This document shows, piece by piece, positions 1 through 10,686 of a stretch of 64,000 nucleotides of DNA (positions are counted from its first letter, which is position 1; the number at the start of each line of letters is the position of its first letter). The DNA is from Glebionis coronaria (lineage: Eukaryota; Streptophyta; Magnoliopsida; Asterales; Asteraceae). The stretch lies in the NCBI GenBank assembly GCA_025667525.1, contig CM046876.1, forward strand, positions 567,173,469 to 567,237,468, in the 5' to 3' direction. Made by a program: the position numbers and the translations under genes. Under the pieces are notes generated by a model that saw only the letters and a list, made by a program, of their open reading frames with translations, did no database searches and was not told where the DNA came from.

Positions 1-1290
1 TGAGACTCTTATCTTGGAAAGCGAACCTCCGTTTTATATGGGGTTGCCTGGCCCTTATCAAATCAGTGTTAGGAAGTCTCGGCATCTAGTATCTCTCGAT
101 TTTAGAGCCCCTAAATCGGTCCTTCAAGATTAGGAAAGAATTCAATCTAACTTCTTTTGGGGAGGTAACCAAGACGATAAGAAAATGGCATGGGTTAAGC
201 GACCTATCATATTAAACTCATTTGATACAGGGGGCTTAGACATTGTTAGCCCTAAAGCTTTTAACCTTGCTCTTCTTCAAAAATTGCGTTGGAGGATGTT
301 ATCTTCCTCAAATAATCTTTAGGTTAAGGTCGTTAAAGCTTTTCATGGTCATGAAGGTGTCCTTGACACTAGTGGTTGTAGTTTCAATGGTACTTGGGCT
401 ATCATTGTAGGATCCTCAAACTTCCTAAACTCGAAAGGTATCATTTTGTCTAATTTTTTTTCGTTTTAAAGTAGGTTGTGGAACCTGTATACGCTTTTGG
501 AAAGATATTGGGTCGAAGAGGCTCCTCTTTTTTTAGGTACAATCGTCTTTACCGCCTTGATTAAGATAAATATTGTCTCATCGTTGACCGAATCAATAAT
601 GAGCAGTGACATTAGAACTGGTCCAGGACCAATCTTGGTGTCTGGAACCTTGCTTATTTCTGTGACATGTTGAATGAGATCGGTCAAGTCAATATTGAAG
701 TTAGTGAAGACACTTGTGTTCGGAGTCTTGTCCCCAAAGGTACTTTCACCATCACGGATGCTCGTAATATTATTGATCAAAATACTTTTCCCTCACTTGC
801 TCCCTCTACTAATTGGGACAAAACCATCCCCGCAAGGTTAATGTCTTTATTTGGAGATTGTCGTTGAATCAGCTTCCTCATAGGTTGAACCTCTCTACGT
901 GTGGTGTGCATATTTTGGCTATTTCATGTCCCAATTGTAATGCTAACATTGAATCCGCTAATCATATTTACTTCTAATGCGTTATTGCGACTGAAATGTC
1001 GAAGTTTGTGTATAGATGGTGTGAAATCCCCTTTTTTCAAGCTACATCTTTAGAGTCGTTTATAGTTTGGTACATCTCTTGGTATGTTTCTACAAAGAAA
1101 CATTCGCTCTATGTCATCTCTACTTTGGTTCTTTATTGGCTTTGGATATTCTGAAATAGTGTTACTTTTAACTCTCAATCGTTGAGGAAAAGTGACATAT
1201 TAGATAATGTTCGTTCTTCTTCGTTTTCTTGGCTACACAACATAGGCAAATTGACTTTATCTTGGACGGACTGGTTGAAGTCCCCTCTAT
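1..1290 (+). pseudogene. LINE (L1-like) remnant: RT C-terminus and zf-RVT domain
   Basis: Conceptual translation with several stops and frameshifts shows the C-terminal part of a plant non-LTR retrotransposon ORF2. Around 15-330 it reads LSWKANLRF..., NFFWGG, KKMAWVKRP, GGLDIVSPKAFNLALLQKLRWRM, the thumb/connection region after the reverse transcriptase palm. From about 660 it reads MLNEIGQVNIEVSEDTC, then an IIDQN..LAPST.WDK stretch. From 865 it reads LPHRLNLSTCGVHILAISC followed by CPNC and NHIYF, the Cys/His zf-RVT domain, and it ends near 1285 with SWTDWLKSPL. No catalytic palm (FADD) lies in the window, so the element is cut by the left edge. Stops and frame changes (for example near 130, 320 and 860) show it is dead. 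The exact wording resembles Asteraceae LINEs I recall. Class is certain; exact family is not. Confidence 0.85.
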
Positions 1291-1384
1291 TGACATGTGT
1301 CCGAACAATGGTTTATTGATGTTTTTAGAGGATTGCTTTTCATGTCTTGTCCTCTTCCTCGGGGCTTGTTTAGTTTATGTTGTG
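1291..1384 (+). mobile_element. Probable LINE 3' untranslated tail
   Basis: T-rich sequence directly after the zf-RVT reading frame, with no coding potential. No poly(A) end is visible before the next repeat begins, so the LINE tail was probably cut by the F-type insertion. The boundary is approximate. Confidence 0.45.
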
Positions 1385-2428
1385 ACTCTAATTACACATC
1401 TTATTTCCTCATTAAACGGACTAAAATGGCTAAAATATCATCAAATGTGCACAATATATGCTTGTTTTGTTTTTTGTGTATGTGTAGGCACGAGTATCGA
1501 GAAATCACATAGAACTACAAAAACAAGACAAAACGAACACGAGGAATGAAGACGTACAAGAAAACTGAAGCCGGATGTCACTTTACGAGTTTTGAAACCG
1601 TAGTTCCTTTAAATGACCATTTTGCCCTTGACCATATGCGAAATTACAAAAATGCCCCTCAATTTTCTCACATTTACCATTTACACCCTTCAAATATCCA
1701 TTTTACAAAAAAACCCTTGAAGTTTACCCTTGTTGCAATATTATTCCCTTAGATCTATTCCTAAAGGTAGATGGATTGATTTTTCCATTTTAGAATGTTG
1801 TTATAAAGGTTAATAAAGGATAAAGAATGTTAACATGTAGAGGGACTAGTTTTTCCAAATGATGAAAGTAGTTTTAAATAATGGCCAGTTCAAAACCCTA
1901 AACACCTAGTCCATTTACCACATTATGACCCGTCACCCATTATTATTGGGGCCCCCTCCCATTCAATACTAATTCGAATTTAAGTGGGAAACAACTACCG
2001 TTTTCATTAAGCACCATAATCCCTTGTTCTTATCCTCTCTTTACCCATAAATCAAACCCACCAAATCAAAGGGAAAAATCAAATTGCCTGCTCATAATTT
2101 AATTAAAGTCATGAGCATACTATCTTACGTGATTGTGTCACTCCAACTAAGCATATATGAAGACAAGGAGAGTCACATGTTTCAGGTTAAAGACAAGAGC
2201 CTTGATTTTATGGACGATTTTGATGATAATACTTGTTCATCACTCAAATCCAAAGGCTTACAATCCATCCCACATGGATTTCGACATTCTTGACCACTTT
2301 CAGCCATAAGATCGAATATGGGAAGCTTCTAGAATGAAGATCAAGGGTAGATTGGGAAGAAGACAAAGAAAGTGACCACATATTTCAGCTATGGTTTTCT
2401 CTTCACGTGTATTATTTAAGTAGATAGC
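1385..2428 (+). mobile_element. F-type LTR fragment (Tat/Athila-like), 5' portion
   Basis: The first part resembles the start of the F2 LTR at 44790-45000. Both have TAATTA.ACAT near the start, CAAAATG/CATCAAATG runs, a TATGCTTGT..TTGT segment, a TGTA..TAGG(C/T)ACG.TATCG segment, and then a stretch of short pyrimidine-rich phrases (tgcccttgacc, cacccttcaaa). The similarity is diverged and judged by eye. At 2428 the sequence is interrupted by the A1 LTR. No coding sequence is supported; the short ORFs here lack recognisable domains. The left border (1381-1388) is uncertain. Confidence 0.5.
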
Positions 2429-2819
2429 TGTAAATGCAACTGATGCCTTGAATCATTATTTGTAATAACTAATCTTTCTTGGTTTTGATCACGACAAAGT
2501 GTAAAAACATTTATCGTCAAATATAACCCTAAGACGAATTATTTAACGAACACTATCATTAAGGTAATAATCATTTAAATCTTACACAAACATATCTTAT
2601 ACATGTTTAGTGATCATTAAAAGTGGTTAACCTCAAAATTCAAATTTATATAAACGTGACAAAATATTTTAATAAACTTTCTTTTTAAGAAAATGTTTTA
2701 TTATAATAGAAAATGAAAATTTAAATTTAGCATATTCCAAATAGTCAAAGGATATTCTTTTTGATATGTTTTCACCAGATGAAATTTTACCACTAGAAGA
2801 CAAAAAGGAGCAGACTCTA

Positions 2820-2905
2820 GAGCCCACGTATCAATATACACCCATGTAGTTCCTTAGTGATATGGAACCGCTGGCCTATTTATTTAACCGCGCTCAGATA
2901 GCCGT
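2820..2905. repeat. Nested palindrome copy 1 (A1 LTR)
   Basis: Degenerate copy of the palindrome shared by the A and B families: GTTCCTTAGTGATATGGAAC flanked by CCC/GGG and CGC arms, followed by the conserved CTCAGATAGCCGTT and the TATA box at 2920. This copy has the poorest arms. Confidence 0.65.
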
Positions 2906-2919
2906 TTGACTTTGTCTCC

Positions 2920-2927
2920 TATAAATA
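2920..2927 (+). promoter_or_regulatory. TATA box of A1 LTR
   Basis: TATAAATA about 20 bp after the conserved AGATAGCCGTT. The same arrangement occurs in the A2 LTR (6781-6788) and the B LTR (47673-47680), which supports a real LTR promoter. Confidence 0.65.
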
Positions 2928-3177
2928 ATTGATCATTTCTCCATTTTCTAATGAACCTTTTTGGTCAACTTTCTACTTCTAATTTCTTTTCTATATTCCA
3001 ATCATTAGTAAATGATCACTTAATGTATTAAGTATGTTTACTTATGATTATCCTCTTGATTCCCTTCTTTATATGTCTAAAGAGAAGATCACATACACAT
3101 TTGTGATGTGAAAAGATGAAGCCTTGATTAAGATCATCCTATCTTAGACCTAGTCATGTTCATCATATTTGCTTTTT

Positions 3178-3305
3178 GAGTCTTGTGTAGATCCAAGGTA
3201 TATGTGTATAATTGGATTAGCTTGTGTAGATCCAAGGTATATGTGTAAACTTGGATTAGTCTTGTGTAGATCCAACGTATATGTGTATACTTGGATGAGT
3301 CTTGT
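3178..3305 (+). repeat. ~41-bp tandem repeat, 3 units (A1 LTR)
   Basis: Three units of CTTGTGTAGATCCAAGGTAT plus ATGTGTATA.TTGGATTAG lie in tandem downstream of the TATA box, so in the transcribed R/U5 part. The A2 LTR carries about four units (9780-9820 and 40764-40890, split by G). Confidence 0.8.
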
Positions 3306-3437
3306 GTGTTAGTTCTTACTAAACTCTAAAGTGATGTAGTTGTTAGTATCTTGTGTGTTTGTTCTCACTAAACTACAAAGTGGTGTAATTGTGAGTATTA
3401 GTGTTTGAGTTCTCACTTAATAGAAATTGATGCGAGT

Positions 3438-3565
3438 GTAGATTGGTTCTATATAAGATTAGAACTCGACATCTAGCCTTGTGTCGGAAAAGAAGATGGG
3501 CGACGAAAATTGGTTCTAGCTAGGATTAGAGCTCGACATTTAGCTTAGTGTCGGAAAACATTATA
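3438..3565 (+). repeat. ~68-bp tandem repeat, 2 units (A1 LTR)
   Basis: Two units beginning ATTGGTTCTA and containing ATTAGAACTCGACAT and TGTGTCGGAAAA. Within each unit CGACA...TGTCG can pair. The A2 LTR has three units at 40978-41165. Confidence 0.8.
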
Positions 3566-3919
3566 AGCAATGTTGTACGATTTTCTCCTCCAAGAAGGGA
3601 GCTTGTGGATATATTGTAAATCTCGAGTAAGGTGTATTAGAGGAGTGGAGTTGGAACGAAGAGAGATTTTCGTTACCGAACGACTAAATATATTTGGTGC
3701 GTTTCCTTAGGTTGTTTCTTTCGTTACTCTTTACTTATGCTTGTCTTTATATTCTGCATTCCATCATCATAATCGCTTGATATAACAACTGTTTTGAAAC
3801 ATTATAAATTGGCCTAACTATTATGAAACAAGTTTTCAAGTAACGGTCTCTTCTAATGACGATCATAATTTTAATTAAGGAAACTATTCAACCCCCCCCC
3901 CCCTTCTATTTTCTACAAT

Positions 3920-3932
3920 TCGTATCAGAGCG
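3920..3932 (+). other. A1 primer-binding site (initiator tRNA-Met)
   Basis: TCGTATCAGAGCG two bases after the LTR end is close to the plant tRNA-iMet complement TGGTATCAGAGC, with one mismatch. It fixes the LTR/internal border and plus-strand orientation. Confidence 0.75.
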
Positions 3933-5950
3933 TAGGTCACTCAAGATCTTAGAAGTATATTTTACTTTAAAGCTTGGATCGATCTATGGTCTCTACTACT
4001 AGAAGGGTCGGTTTCACTAAAGTCTCTTTTTTGGTCAAAACGGTTTTTCTTAAAAATTAACCTTATAATTGAAGCTATATCAAATCATCTTGATTATGAT
4101 CTTATTAGTAGCATTTATGCATTTTAGATTTACTCTTCATATGTATCTACTAGTTTGTATCTTTCTTTTGTGTAGATACTCATGAAGGTTAATCATCAAT
4201 TTGATTATGGATTGGTTATCATAAGTCACTTACACTTGTTGAAGACTTATCTCCTATTGAACTCAAACATCATGAGATGATGATATCAAGAATGGTGAAT
4301 GTGCTACTAGTCCTTAGAAGATCAAGTATGCATATTATGGTCAAGCTTGGAAGACGTGTTAGTCCATAGAAGACTAGGGATGCTCTTTGCGGCCAAGGTA
4401 CGCTTTCGTCCTTCCACACGCTCTTTGGTCATTCTTTTGATCATTACTTGACTATGTGTTTGTTCTTAGCATCCTTGCCTTGACATTTGTTTGCATTATG
4501 TGCTTCTATTCTTTTAACCTCTCAAACCTTCATGGTCTCGAATACTTGACTCACATGGATGGTGTAATGTGAGTTAGTCGTAGCTTAAAGTGTTGAGCAT
4601 GATTTATACAGTTAACCTTATACGGCAAGTAGGCCCTATATCATGTGTAGTGTGCGAAATTAAGCTTGTTTTTAAGATGATTAATTAATACTTTGAGACA
4701 CCAAACTACATCATATGTTGTAGTTAGTACACTACACATTTGAAATTGAAATATTTTAAGGATATTGTAATTGTACTCCTTAACAATGCTTGAAATCCGA
4801 TCACGAGGGAGAGAAAGTGAATCTATATCTTTGCTCATGTTTTGTAAAATTTTTAAGACGTTTATTTTTAAGTGCTCTTAACCTATATAACAAAGAGAGC
4901 TTGGTATTATACATTACCCAAGCCGTTTCGTCTTACGCCGGAAATGCAAGTCATGAACCACTATATATGACACAAGCTCTTTGTTTCAACACTTGAAGAT
5001 CGTCATTCATCTCTTGAGCATTGACACATGTCCTTGATTCATTCCTTTTTGTTTCTCTCTTTCGTCTCTTCGTTCACGAGTAGTCGTTTCTTTGATTTCG
5101 TCTTTTTGGTCTCGATTCCACTCGTAATCCTTTATTAAGGCATTATAACTTGGTGGTCCAATGAATTTCAAAAGGCATAAAATATGTTTTAAGTATTTAA
5201 AGAAAAATTGGTTTGAAAATTTCTTTCATTTTCAGGAACTTAGCATAGGCTCTGTCCGCGATTCCTTCAATGTCGTAGTGCTATCTGCGGTTCCTTATCA
5301 ATATTGAATAGCGGGTCCACCAGACATAAAAAAATATGGGTTTTATTATTTTACACTTTTAAAAAAAACACTATCTCTCCTACCTGCTGGTGCGGCGGTA
5401 AACCTCTCAAAACCACCATTAACAACTTTCAAAAACTCTAAAATCACTCAAATTAGTTGATTTTAAGACAAGGGTTTCATCAATCCTTCATCTATCATCA
5501 ATTAATTGTAATTATTTCTATTTAACTTCATCTAATTCGTTCTAGGGTTCTTAATTTCATAATTGGGGTTTTTCGAAATTAAATTAAATAAGAACTAAAT
5601 TAGGAATGTGGATATCCATAGTTTTAGTGCTATGATTCCTTTAGGTTCATATTCCTTGATATTCATTGAAACTTAATTATTGAAAAAATCTGAAATTGAC
5701 TAAAAAAATTTGGTTTAATTTTGAAATTGATAACCCTTAAATGGATTGGTAATTGCATTGTTAATGCTTACCTAAAAATATCTTTTGAAAACTAATGTTC
5801 AAGTGCATGATTGATATGCATAATTCATATGTATTCGTCAATGATGAAATTGTTACATTATGAACATAGGAATGATAAAGAATCATCATTTAGTTAGTCA
5901 AGTAATTGATTAAACACATTCCTATAGTTCTGAAAATTACTAGTTCATAA
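3933..5950 (+). mobile_element. A1 internal leader, non-coding
   Basis: About 2 kb between the primer site and the first ORF remnant. It aligns by eye throughout with the A2 leader at 41536-43600 (shared phrases include CTACTAGAAGGGTCGGT, TGATCATTACTTGACTATG and GAATGTGG.TATCCATAGTT). No domain-bearing ORF is present. A palindrome copy lies at 5252-5322. Such a long untranslated leader suggests packaging or translation-control RNA, but that is inference. Confidence 0.65.
5252..5322. repeat. Nested palindrome copy 2 (A1 leader)
   Basis: Begins CTGTCCGCGATTCCTT, with an inner TGCGGTTCCTTATCAATATT pairing imperfectly with GAATAGCGGG. It occupies the same leader position as copy 7 in A2 (42857-42930). 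Confidence 0.65.
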
Positions 5951-5997
5951 GTAACATAGAGTGATTTGTGGAAATACTTTTGTTTAATATAGGTACG

Positions 5998-6284
5998 AAA
6001 ATGCCTTCGGACATTCAAAATGACGATAGAAAAACTAGAGACTATATGCCTAATCTTTCTGAAACTTGTCCATCACCTCAACTCACAAATACTCTTCGTT
6101 CCCTTGAGAGTCGTTCTTTCATGAGGGTCATGTTATGTTCACGGATATTGATTGGTATGATTACACCTAATGATGTTTGGGAATAATGGCTTTGATTGCC
6201 TACTCAAAATCAATGAGGAGATTTACCCTTAATTCCTTCTTGAGTTCTTTAGCACATATTCTATTTTCACTAACAAAAATGGAA
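5998..6284 (+). pseudogene. A1 ORF1 N-terminal remnant
   Basis: The frame beginning TKMPSDIQNDDRKTRDYMPN is homologous to the start of the A2 ORF1 at 43616 (MPSEYQNDNQKTKRYMPN). It continues for about 60 codons to a stop at 6184-6186, with frame disruption after ESRSFM. Nucleotide homology to A2 continues through about 6286 and then stops exactly where the A2 LTR begins. The rest of ORF1 and the A1 3' end are absent from this window, either deleted or displaced beyond it by the A2 insertion. Confidence 0.6.
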
Positions 6285-6680
6285 TGAGTTAATGCAACTG
6301 ATGACTAAAAACATTATTTGTAATAACTAATCTTTCTTAGTTTTGATCACGACAAAGTGTAAAAACATATAGCATCAAAGATAATCGTAAGATAAATTAT
6401 TTAATAAACACTATCATTAAGGTAATAATCATTTAAGTCTTACACAAACATATCTTATAAATGTTTAGGGATCATTAAAAGTGATTAAACTTAAAACTCA
6501 CATTTATCCAAATGTGACAAAACATTTTTAATAAACTTTCTACTTAAGAAAAAGTTTTATAAAAATAGAAAATGGAAATTTCAATTTGGCATATTCCAAA
6601 TGGTCTAAGAATATCCTTTTTGGGTATAAACTTCACCAAATGGCATTGCCCCACTAGAAGACAAAAAGGAGCGGACTCTA

Positions 6681-6770
6681 GATCCCGCGGATCATTATAG
6701 GTCCCCACGGATCATTAGTGATAATGAGTCGTGGGCCTTTTTAATAAGCCGCACTCAGATAGCCGTTGGA
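6681..6770. repeat. Nested palindrome copy 3 (A2 LTR)
   Basis: The inner inverted repeat CCACGGATCATTA / TAATGAGTCGTGG spans 6705-6734; the outer arms are CCCGCGGATCATTA and TTAATAAGCCGC. The TATA box starts 11 bp after the following GATAGCCGTTGG block. Confidence 0.8.
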
Positions 6771-6780
6771 ACTTGTCTTC

Positions 6781-6788
6781 TATAAATA
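6781..6788 (+). promoter_or_regulatory. TATA box of A2 LTR
   Basis: TATAAATA in the same context as in the A1 and B LTRs, directly downstream of the palindrome. Confidence 0.6.
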
Positions 6789-6829
6789 GTGGATCATTTC
6801 TCCATTTTCTAATGAACCTTTTTGGACAT

Positions 6830-6834
6830 ATTTC
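6830..6834. repeat. Target-site duplication (left) of element C
   Basis: ATTTC here is repeated exactly at 9568-9572, directly flanking the C element. Confidence 0.9.
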
Positions 6835-7397
6835 TGTTGGGTCAAAAGTTGATGAGTCAAATCACTATGGAAACAAGAAGGACCAAATATGGCATTAGGA
6901 GAAACTTCAAGCTGGTGGACAAAATACAAGAAAGTTTCCCCTACTAGTGAAACATCCCACTGCTTGAAGATTCCCCTGCTGGAGTTTCCACTGCTGTAGT
7001 TCCCCCTGCCATATATGATAAGAATGAAAGATTTGGTCAAATATAGGATAGGAATGAATATTTCTGTTTTGATTTAGTCATTATTATCTTATTTAGATTC
7101 CATGTATATCTGGTTTCCTTATAAAAGGAACCACCAGACCGTAGGTTTAATTATCAATTCATACTACTCAAATGTAACCTACAGAGTCTTTGATCTCTAG
7201 AAATGGGATTCAATGTATACATGCCTAGAGTGGTTTGTGTTAATCATCAATAATACAAACCCTTTGGGAATTATTCATCTTTGTTAAACATCTTATTCAT
7301 GATCATTGTTCTTATTCCGCTATGTTATCATATGAATGATGATCAACCTAGATAAAATGGTTTAGCCATTGAGTCTAACGATCCAATGGATTCAACA
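6835..7397 (+). mobile_element. Element C 5' LTR
   Basis: Starts TGTTGGGTCAAAAG and ends GGATTCAACA. Carries TATA-like CTTATAAAAGG at about 7119-7129 and a run of CCCCTGCT/CCACTGCT phrases (6945-7010) on the U3 side. Confidence 0.92.
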
Positions 7398-7399
7398 AG

Positions 7400-7413
7400 T
7401 GGTATCAGAGCGG
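7400..7413 (+). other. Element C primer-binding site (tRNA-iMet)
   Basis: TGGTATCAGAGCGG two bases after the 5' LTR; a perfect match to the usual plant tRNA-iMet complement. Confidence 0.9.
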
Positions 7414-8992
7414 GTGGCTCGATATCTAGGAGAATCAAGATGTTTGATTTCGTTGCTGTGAAGATCTAGGGTTTATGTTAAAACCCTAGATAATTAATTT
7501 TTGTTGTTGGGGTATAATATTGTTGCCGACGGGTTTTTAAAACAGTGTATGTCTTCATTCTCTGGTCTTCGTTAAAGAATGTTGGTTTCTGTTGCTGTCG
7601 TTTGACTAAGGCAGATGTGAAGATCAGTGATTCGATGCAAATTAAATCTTGACGTAAAGCAAAGGCTGTTTTAATTAATGTAATGGTGTGGTCCCGTATG
7701 CTAATGATTGTTTATCGAAAGAAAGCAGCGGAAAACATTACACCATTTGGAGCAAAAGAAAAGGACAAGTGGTATCTGAATATTGGAAATGGTGTTTCAC
7801 ATGACGTGGTTTTAATGATGGTGGGTCTACGATCCATTTAATAAACAAAGTAATCAGTGATGTTCCAATGGTTCAAGGTTTGATGCTATACAAGTAAAGA
7901 CATGGCCAAGATATCAGATATTAATGTATGGTTTCGATGGGTGAAAAGGAGTGGGCAGAAAGTCAGACTATCACAGTAGGAGAATTATTAATTTTCTGTT
8001 TTTTTTATTCTACTGTTATAAATTCATTCCCACTTTGAGTGGGTTTGGCACAGTCAATAACAAAAACAGGGGCATTAAAAGTTCCCCCTGCTGGTGAAAA
8101 AATTCCCCCTGCTTTCATTAAAAGTTACCCCTGCTGCGACCCCCTGCCTTCAATAGTTCCCCCTGCTTTCATTAATAGATTCCCACTGTTTTTGAAAGTT
8201 CCCCCTGCTGTCAGATATGAGTTTTGGGACAGCAAGGTTTTAGAGATTGGTATATTCACAGCAACTGGTTTAATTTTATTGATTACGAAGAAAAGTTTTT
8301 ATCATTTATTTAAGGACGAATTAGATTTTCGCGGGTATGTGTTTTATTCTTAAACACCTAGTGACAAAGTGATACAAGATCTAGGAATATGTGATTTTTC
8401 TTATGGTACTCTATGCACATATTTTCTATCACTTGAAGGAGTTACATTATCGTGCTCAGTGTCTCATTTTCATGAAAAAAGAGGATTTAGTATGCAAAGC
8501 CTCTTTGTCACATGGTTGGTACAAGATATAGAATGCAGGTTTGGGTTACTCTTCTTCATCATCAAGTAAGTTATAATTCAGTTTTCTTCATATGTAATCA
8601 TTACACAAAGCCTACAGAATTGAAGATTCATAAATGACTAGCACACTTTAAGGGGAAGCTCATTTGATAGAGTGTTAGTCATTCACATATGATGTCAAGG
8701 AGAAGATTTTTACTACTGCTCATTAGTATTACTACAACTGGTGTGAGTATCTACTGCTCAAAATCATTTTTTATTAGGAGGAGGTGCATATGTTCTTCAT
8801 GGAGGGTATTTTGAAAAGTGGAATACTTGTGTTAGAAGTATGGTATTGATTAGTAGTAATTAAAATTCAAGGTTGTTCACTTACAAGACCCCTATTTGAT
8901 CATGTCAAAAAGGGGAAGTTGTCTACATAGAATGTTCAGCCTGTTGATCCTTGGTGTTGTATGCTTAAGGGGAAGTGTTTTGACATCATCAA
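7414..8992 (+). mobile_element. Element C interior, non-coding
   Basis: No domain recognised in any frame. It contains a motif cluster (8070-8215) and, toward the 3' end, phrases such as AAAAGGGGAAGTTGTC (about 8910) and TTAAGGGGAAG that resemble partial polypurine tracts of copia-type elements. A degenerate vestige of an autonomous parent cannot be excluded. Confidence 0.6.
8070..8215 (+). repeat. TTCCCCCTGCT motif cluster in element C
   Basis: At least six copies of (G/T)TTCCCCCTGCT or close variants occur with 15-35 bp spacing. The same word also occurs in both C LTRs (6995-7005 and 9165-9180). Confidence 0.75.
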
Positions 8993-9004
8993 CTAGGGGA
9001 AGAT
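8993..9004 (+). other. Element C polypurine tract
   Basis: CTAGGGGAAGAT directly before the 3' LTR start TGTTGGG. Confidence 0.75.
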
Positions 9005-9567
9005 TGTTGGGTCAAAAGTTGATGAGTCAAATCACTATGGAAACAAGAAGGACCAAATATGGCATTAGGAGAAACTTCAAGCTGGTGGACAAAATACAAG
9101 AAAGTTTCCCCTGCTAGTGAAACATCCCACTGCTTGAAGATTCCCCTGCTGGAGTTTCCACTGCTGGAGTTCCCCCTGCCATATATGATAAGAATGAAAG
9201 ATTTGGTCAAATATAGGATAGGAATGAATATTTCTTTTTTGATTTAGTCATTATTATCTTATTTAGTTTCCATGTATATCTGGTTACCTTATAAAAGGAA
9301 CCACCAGACCGTAGGTTTAATTATCAATTCATACTACTCAAATGTAACCTACAGAGTCTTTGATCTCTAGGCATGGGATTCAATGTATACATGCCTAGAG
9401 TGGTTTGTGTTAATCATCAATAATACAAACCCTTTGGGAATTATTCATCTTTGTTAAACATCTTATTCATGATCATTGTTCTTATTCCGCTATGTTATCA
9501 TATGAATGATGATCAACCTAGATAAAATGGTTTAGCCATTGAGTCTAACGATCCAATGGATTCAACA
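9005..9567 (+). mobile_element. Element C 3' LTR
   Basis: 563 bp, same length as the 5' LTR, followed by the target duplication ATTTC (9568-9572). Confidence 0.92.
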
Positions 9568-9572
9568 ATTTC

Positions 9573-9820
9573 TGCTTCTAATCTCCTTTCCATCTTTGAA
9601 TCATTAGTAAATGATCACTTAATGGGGTTAAGTATGTTTACTTATGATTATCCCTTTGATCCCCTTCTTTATATGTCCAAAGAGAAGTTCACTCACACAT
9701 TTATAATGTGATAAAAGATAAAGGCTTGATGAAGATCATCCTTTCTTAGATCTAGTCATGTTCATCATATTGTTTATTTGTGTCTTGTGTAGATCCAATG
9801 TAATTTTGTATACTTGGATA
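9573..9820 (+). mobile_element. A2 5' LTR, piece 2 of 3
   Basis: Continues the A-family LTR after element C (TAATCTCC.TTCCAT.TTTGAATCATTAGTAAATG as in A1, 2980-3020). It stops inside the first unit of the ~41-bp tandem array, where G is inserted after GGATA. Confidence 0.85.
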
Positions 9821-10234
9821 TGTAAAACCCGCATGCTTTTAACATGAATAGTACCCTTAAGATCGTATGTATATGATTAGAACTTTCCTTTTATAGCACG
9901 TTACGTTTCACGTATAAGAGTTTTAAGTATTACGTACGTGTTAGAACACGATAAGTATTTATTACGTATGAACACACGATAATTTTTCAAATAATAATTA
10001 TAATCATGAACATGCGATCATGAAATCATGAATGTAATTTAATCACGAGATAATATTATTTACATATATATATTTATTACGAACACGAATAAATATATTA
10101 AGTCACGATTAATAATTAATTAGAACACGTAAATCACGAACACGATAAAACACGAGAACACACTATAATATTTAGACTCGAGAAAAGTACGGTTTACCCC
10201 ATGTGGGGCCCCCTACCCGCGGCATACACAAGGA

Positions 10235-10251
10235 CATGGGCTTAGCCCATG
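10235..10251. repeat. 17-nt palindrome in G LTR
   Basis: CATGGGCT-T-AGCCCATG, perfect 8-bp arms with a one-base centre; it is conserved in the 3' LTR (around 38252-38268). Confidence 0.8.
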
Positions 10252-10664
10252 CAAAATTAACTAACAAGGGGGTTAAGGTAAAAACTTGTTTTATTATTTA
10301 CAAATCTAGAAAATAACTAAAACCCTAAAAGTTTTCTTCCTTCTTCCTTGTCCTCTTTGGCCGCCGGATATACAACACCACAAGGGTGTTTCGGGTTGAT
10401 TTTGATCTTGGATATTTTGCAAGGATTCGCGTGTGTTCATCCTCATTTGTTTCACGTAATTGGTATAACCTTTTTAACCTTTTCTTTTATGTTTTGATTT
10501 AATGAATCACATAAAATCATGATGTTTTTAAAAACTAATTAAAAACAACTATTAAAAATGTTAATGATCATGGGGTAAATCAAATCAATGGTTTAGGGGT
10601 GTTTGTGGTCTAGCCGACGCCTAACCGAGCCTCATAGGGGTCTCGACTTGGCTTATGTAACACC

Positions 10665-10686
10665 ACCGAGACCATATGGTCTCGGT
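10665..10686. repeat. 22-nt perfect palindrome in G 5' LTR
   Basis: ACCGAGACCAT followed by its exact reverse complement ATGGTCTCGGT. Outer CACC/GGTG arms extend it with a small bulge. Conserved in the 3' LTR at 38684-38705. Confidence 0.85.

Larger units (their letters stand above)
2429..3917 (+). mobile_element. A1 5' LTR (Sirevirus-like Ty1/copia family A)
   Basis: The LTR starts TGTAAATGCAACTGATGCC and ends CTATTTTCTACA, followed at once by a primer-binding site (GTATCAGAGCG). The same LTR recurs, split, at 6285-41520 and again at 63034. Landmarks in order: an AT-rich U3; the nested palindrome (2820-2905); a TATA box TATAAATA at 2920-2927; two tandem-repeat arrays; and a C-tract just before the terminus. 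The 5-bp flank on the left is ATAGC; its partner would lie outside the window. The LTR is about 1.49 kb. Its end is closely similar to that of copia B, so A and B belong to one broad lineage. Confidence 0.8.
6285..6834 (+). mobile_element. A2 5' LTR, piece 1 of 3
   Basis: Begins TGAGTTAATGCAACTGATG, a slightly altered version of the A-family LTR start, and follows the A1 LTR to 6834, where element C is inserted. It contains a palindrome copy (6681-6770) and TATA box 6781-6788. Rejoining with 9573-9820 and 40764-41520 gives one LTR of about 1.55 kb. Confidence 0.8.
6835..9567 (+). mobile_element. Element C: complete non-autonomous LTR retrotransposon
   Basis: A 2,733-bp unit with two 563-bp LTRs (TGTTGGGTC...TTCAACA), a primer-binding site, a short polypurine tract and an exact 5-bp target duplication (ATTTC). 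By eye the LTRs differ at about seven positions, roughly 1.2%, so it inserted fairly recently. The 1.6-kb interior has no gag or pol domain in any frame; the 104- and 66-codon ORFs show no motif. It is therefore a TRIM/LARD-like parasite. It interrupts the A2 5' LTR just downstream of the TATA box. Confidence 0.92.

Noticed and set aside
1229..1549. 106-codon ORF spanning the LINE tail and F fragment
   Set aside because: It crosses a repeat junction and is out of frame with the LINE protein.
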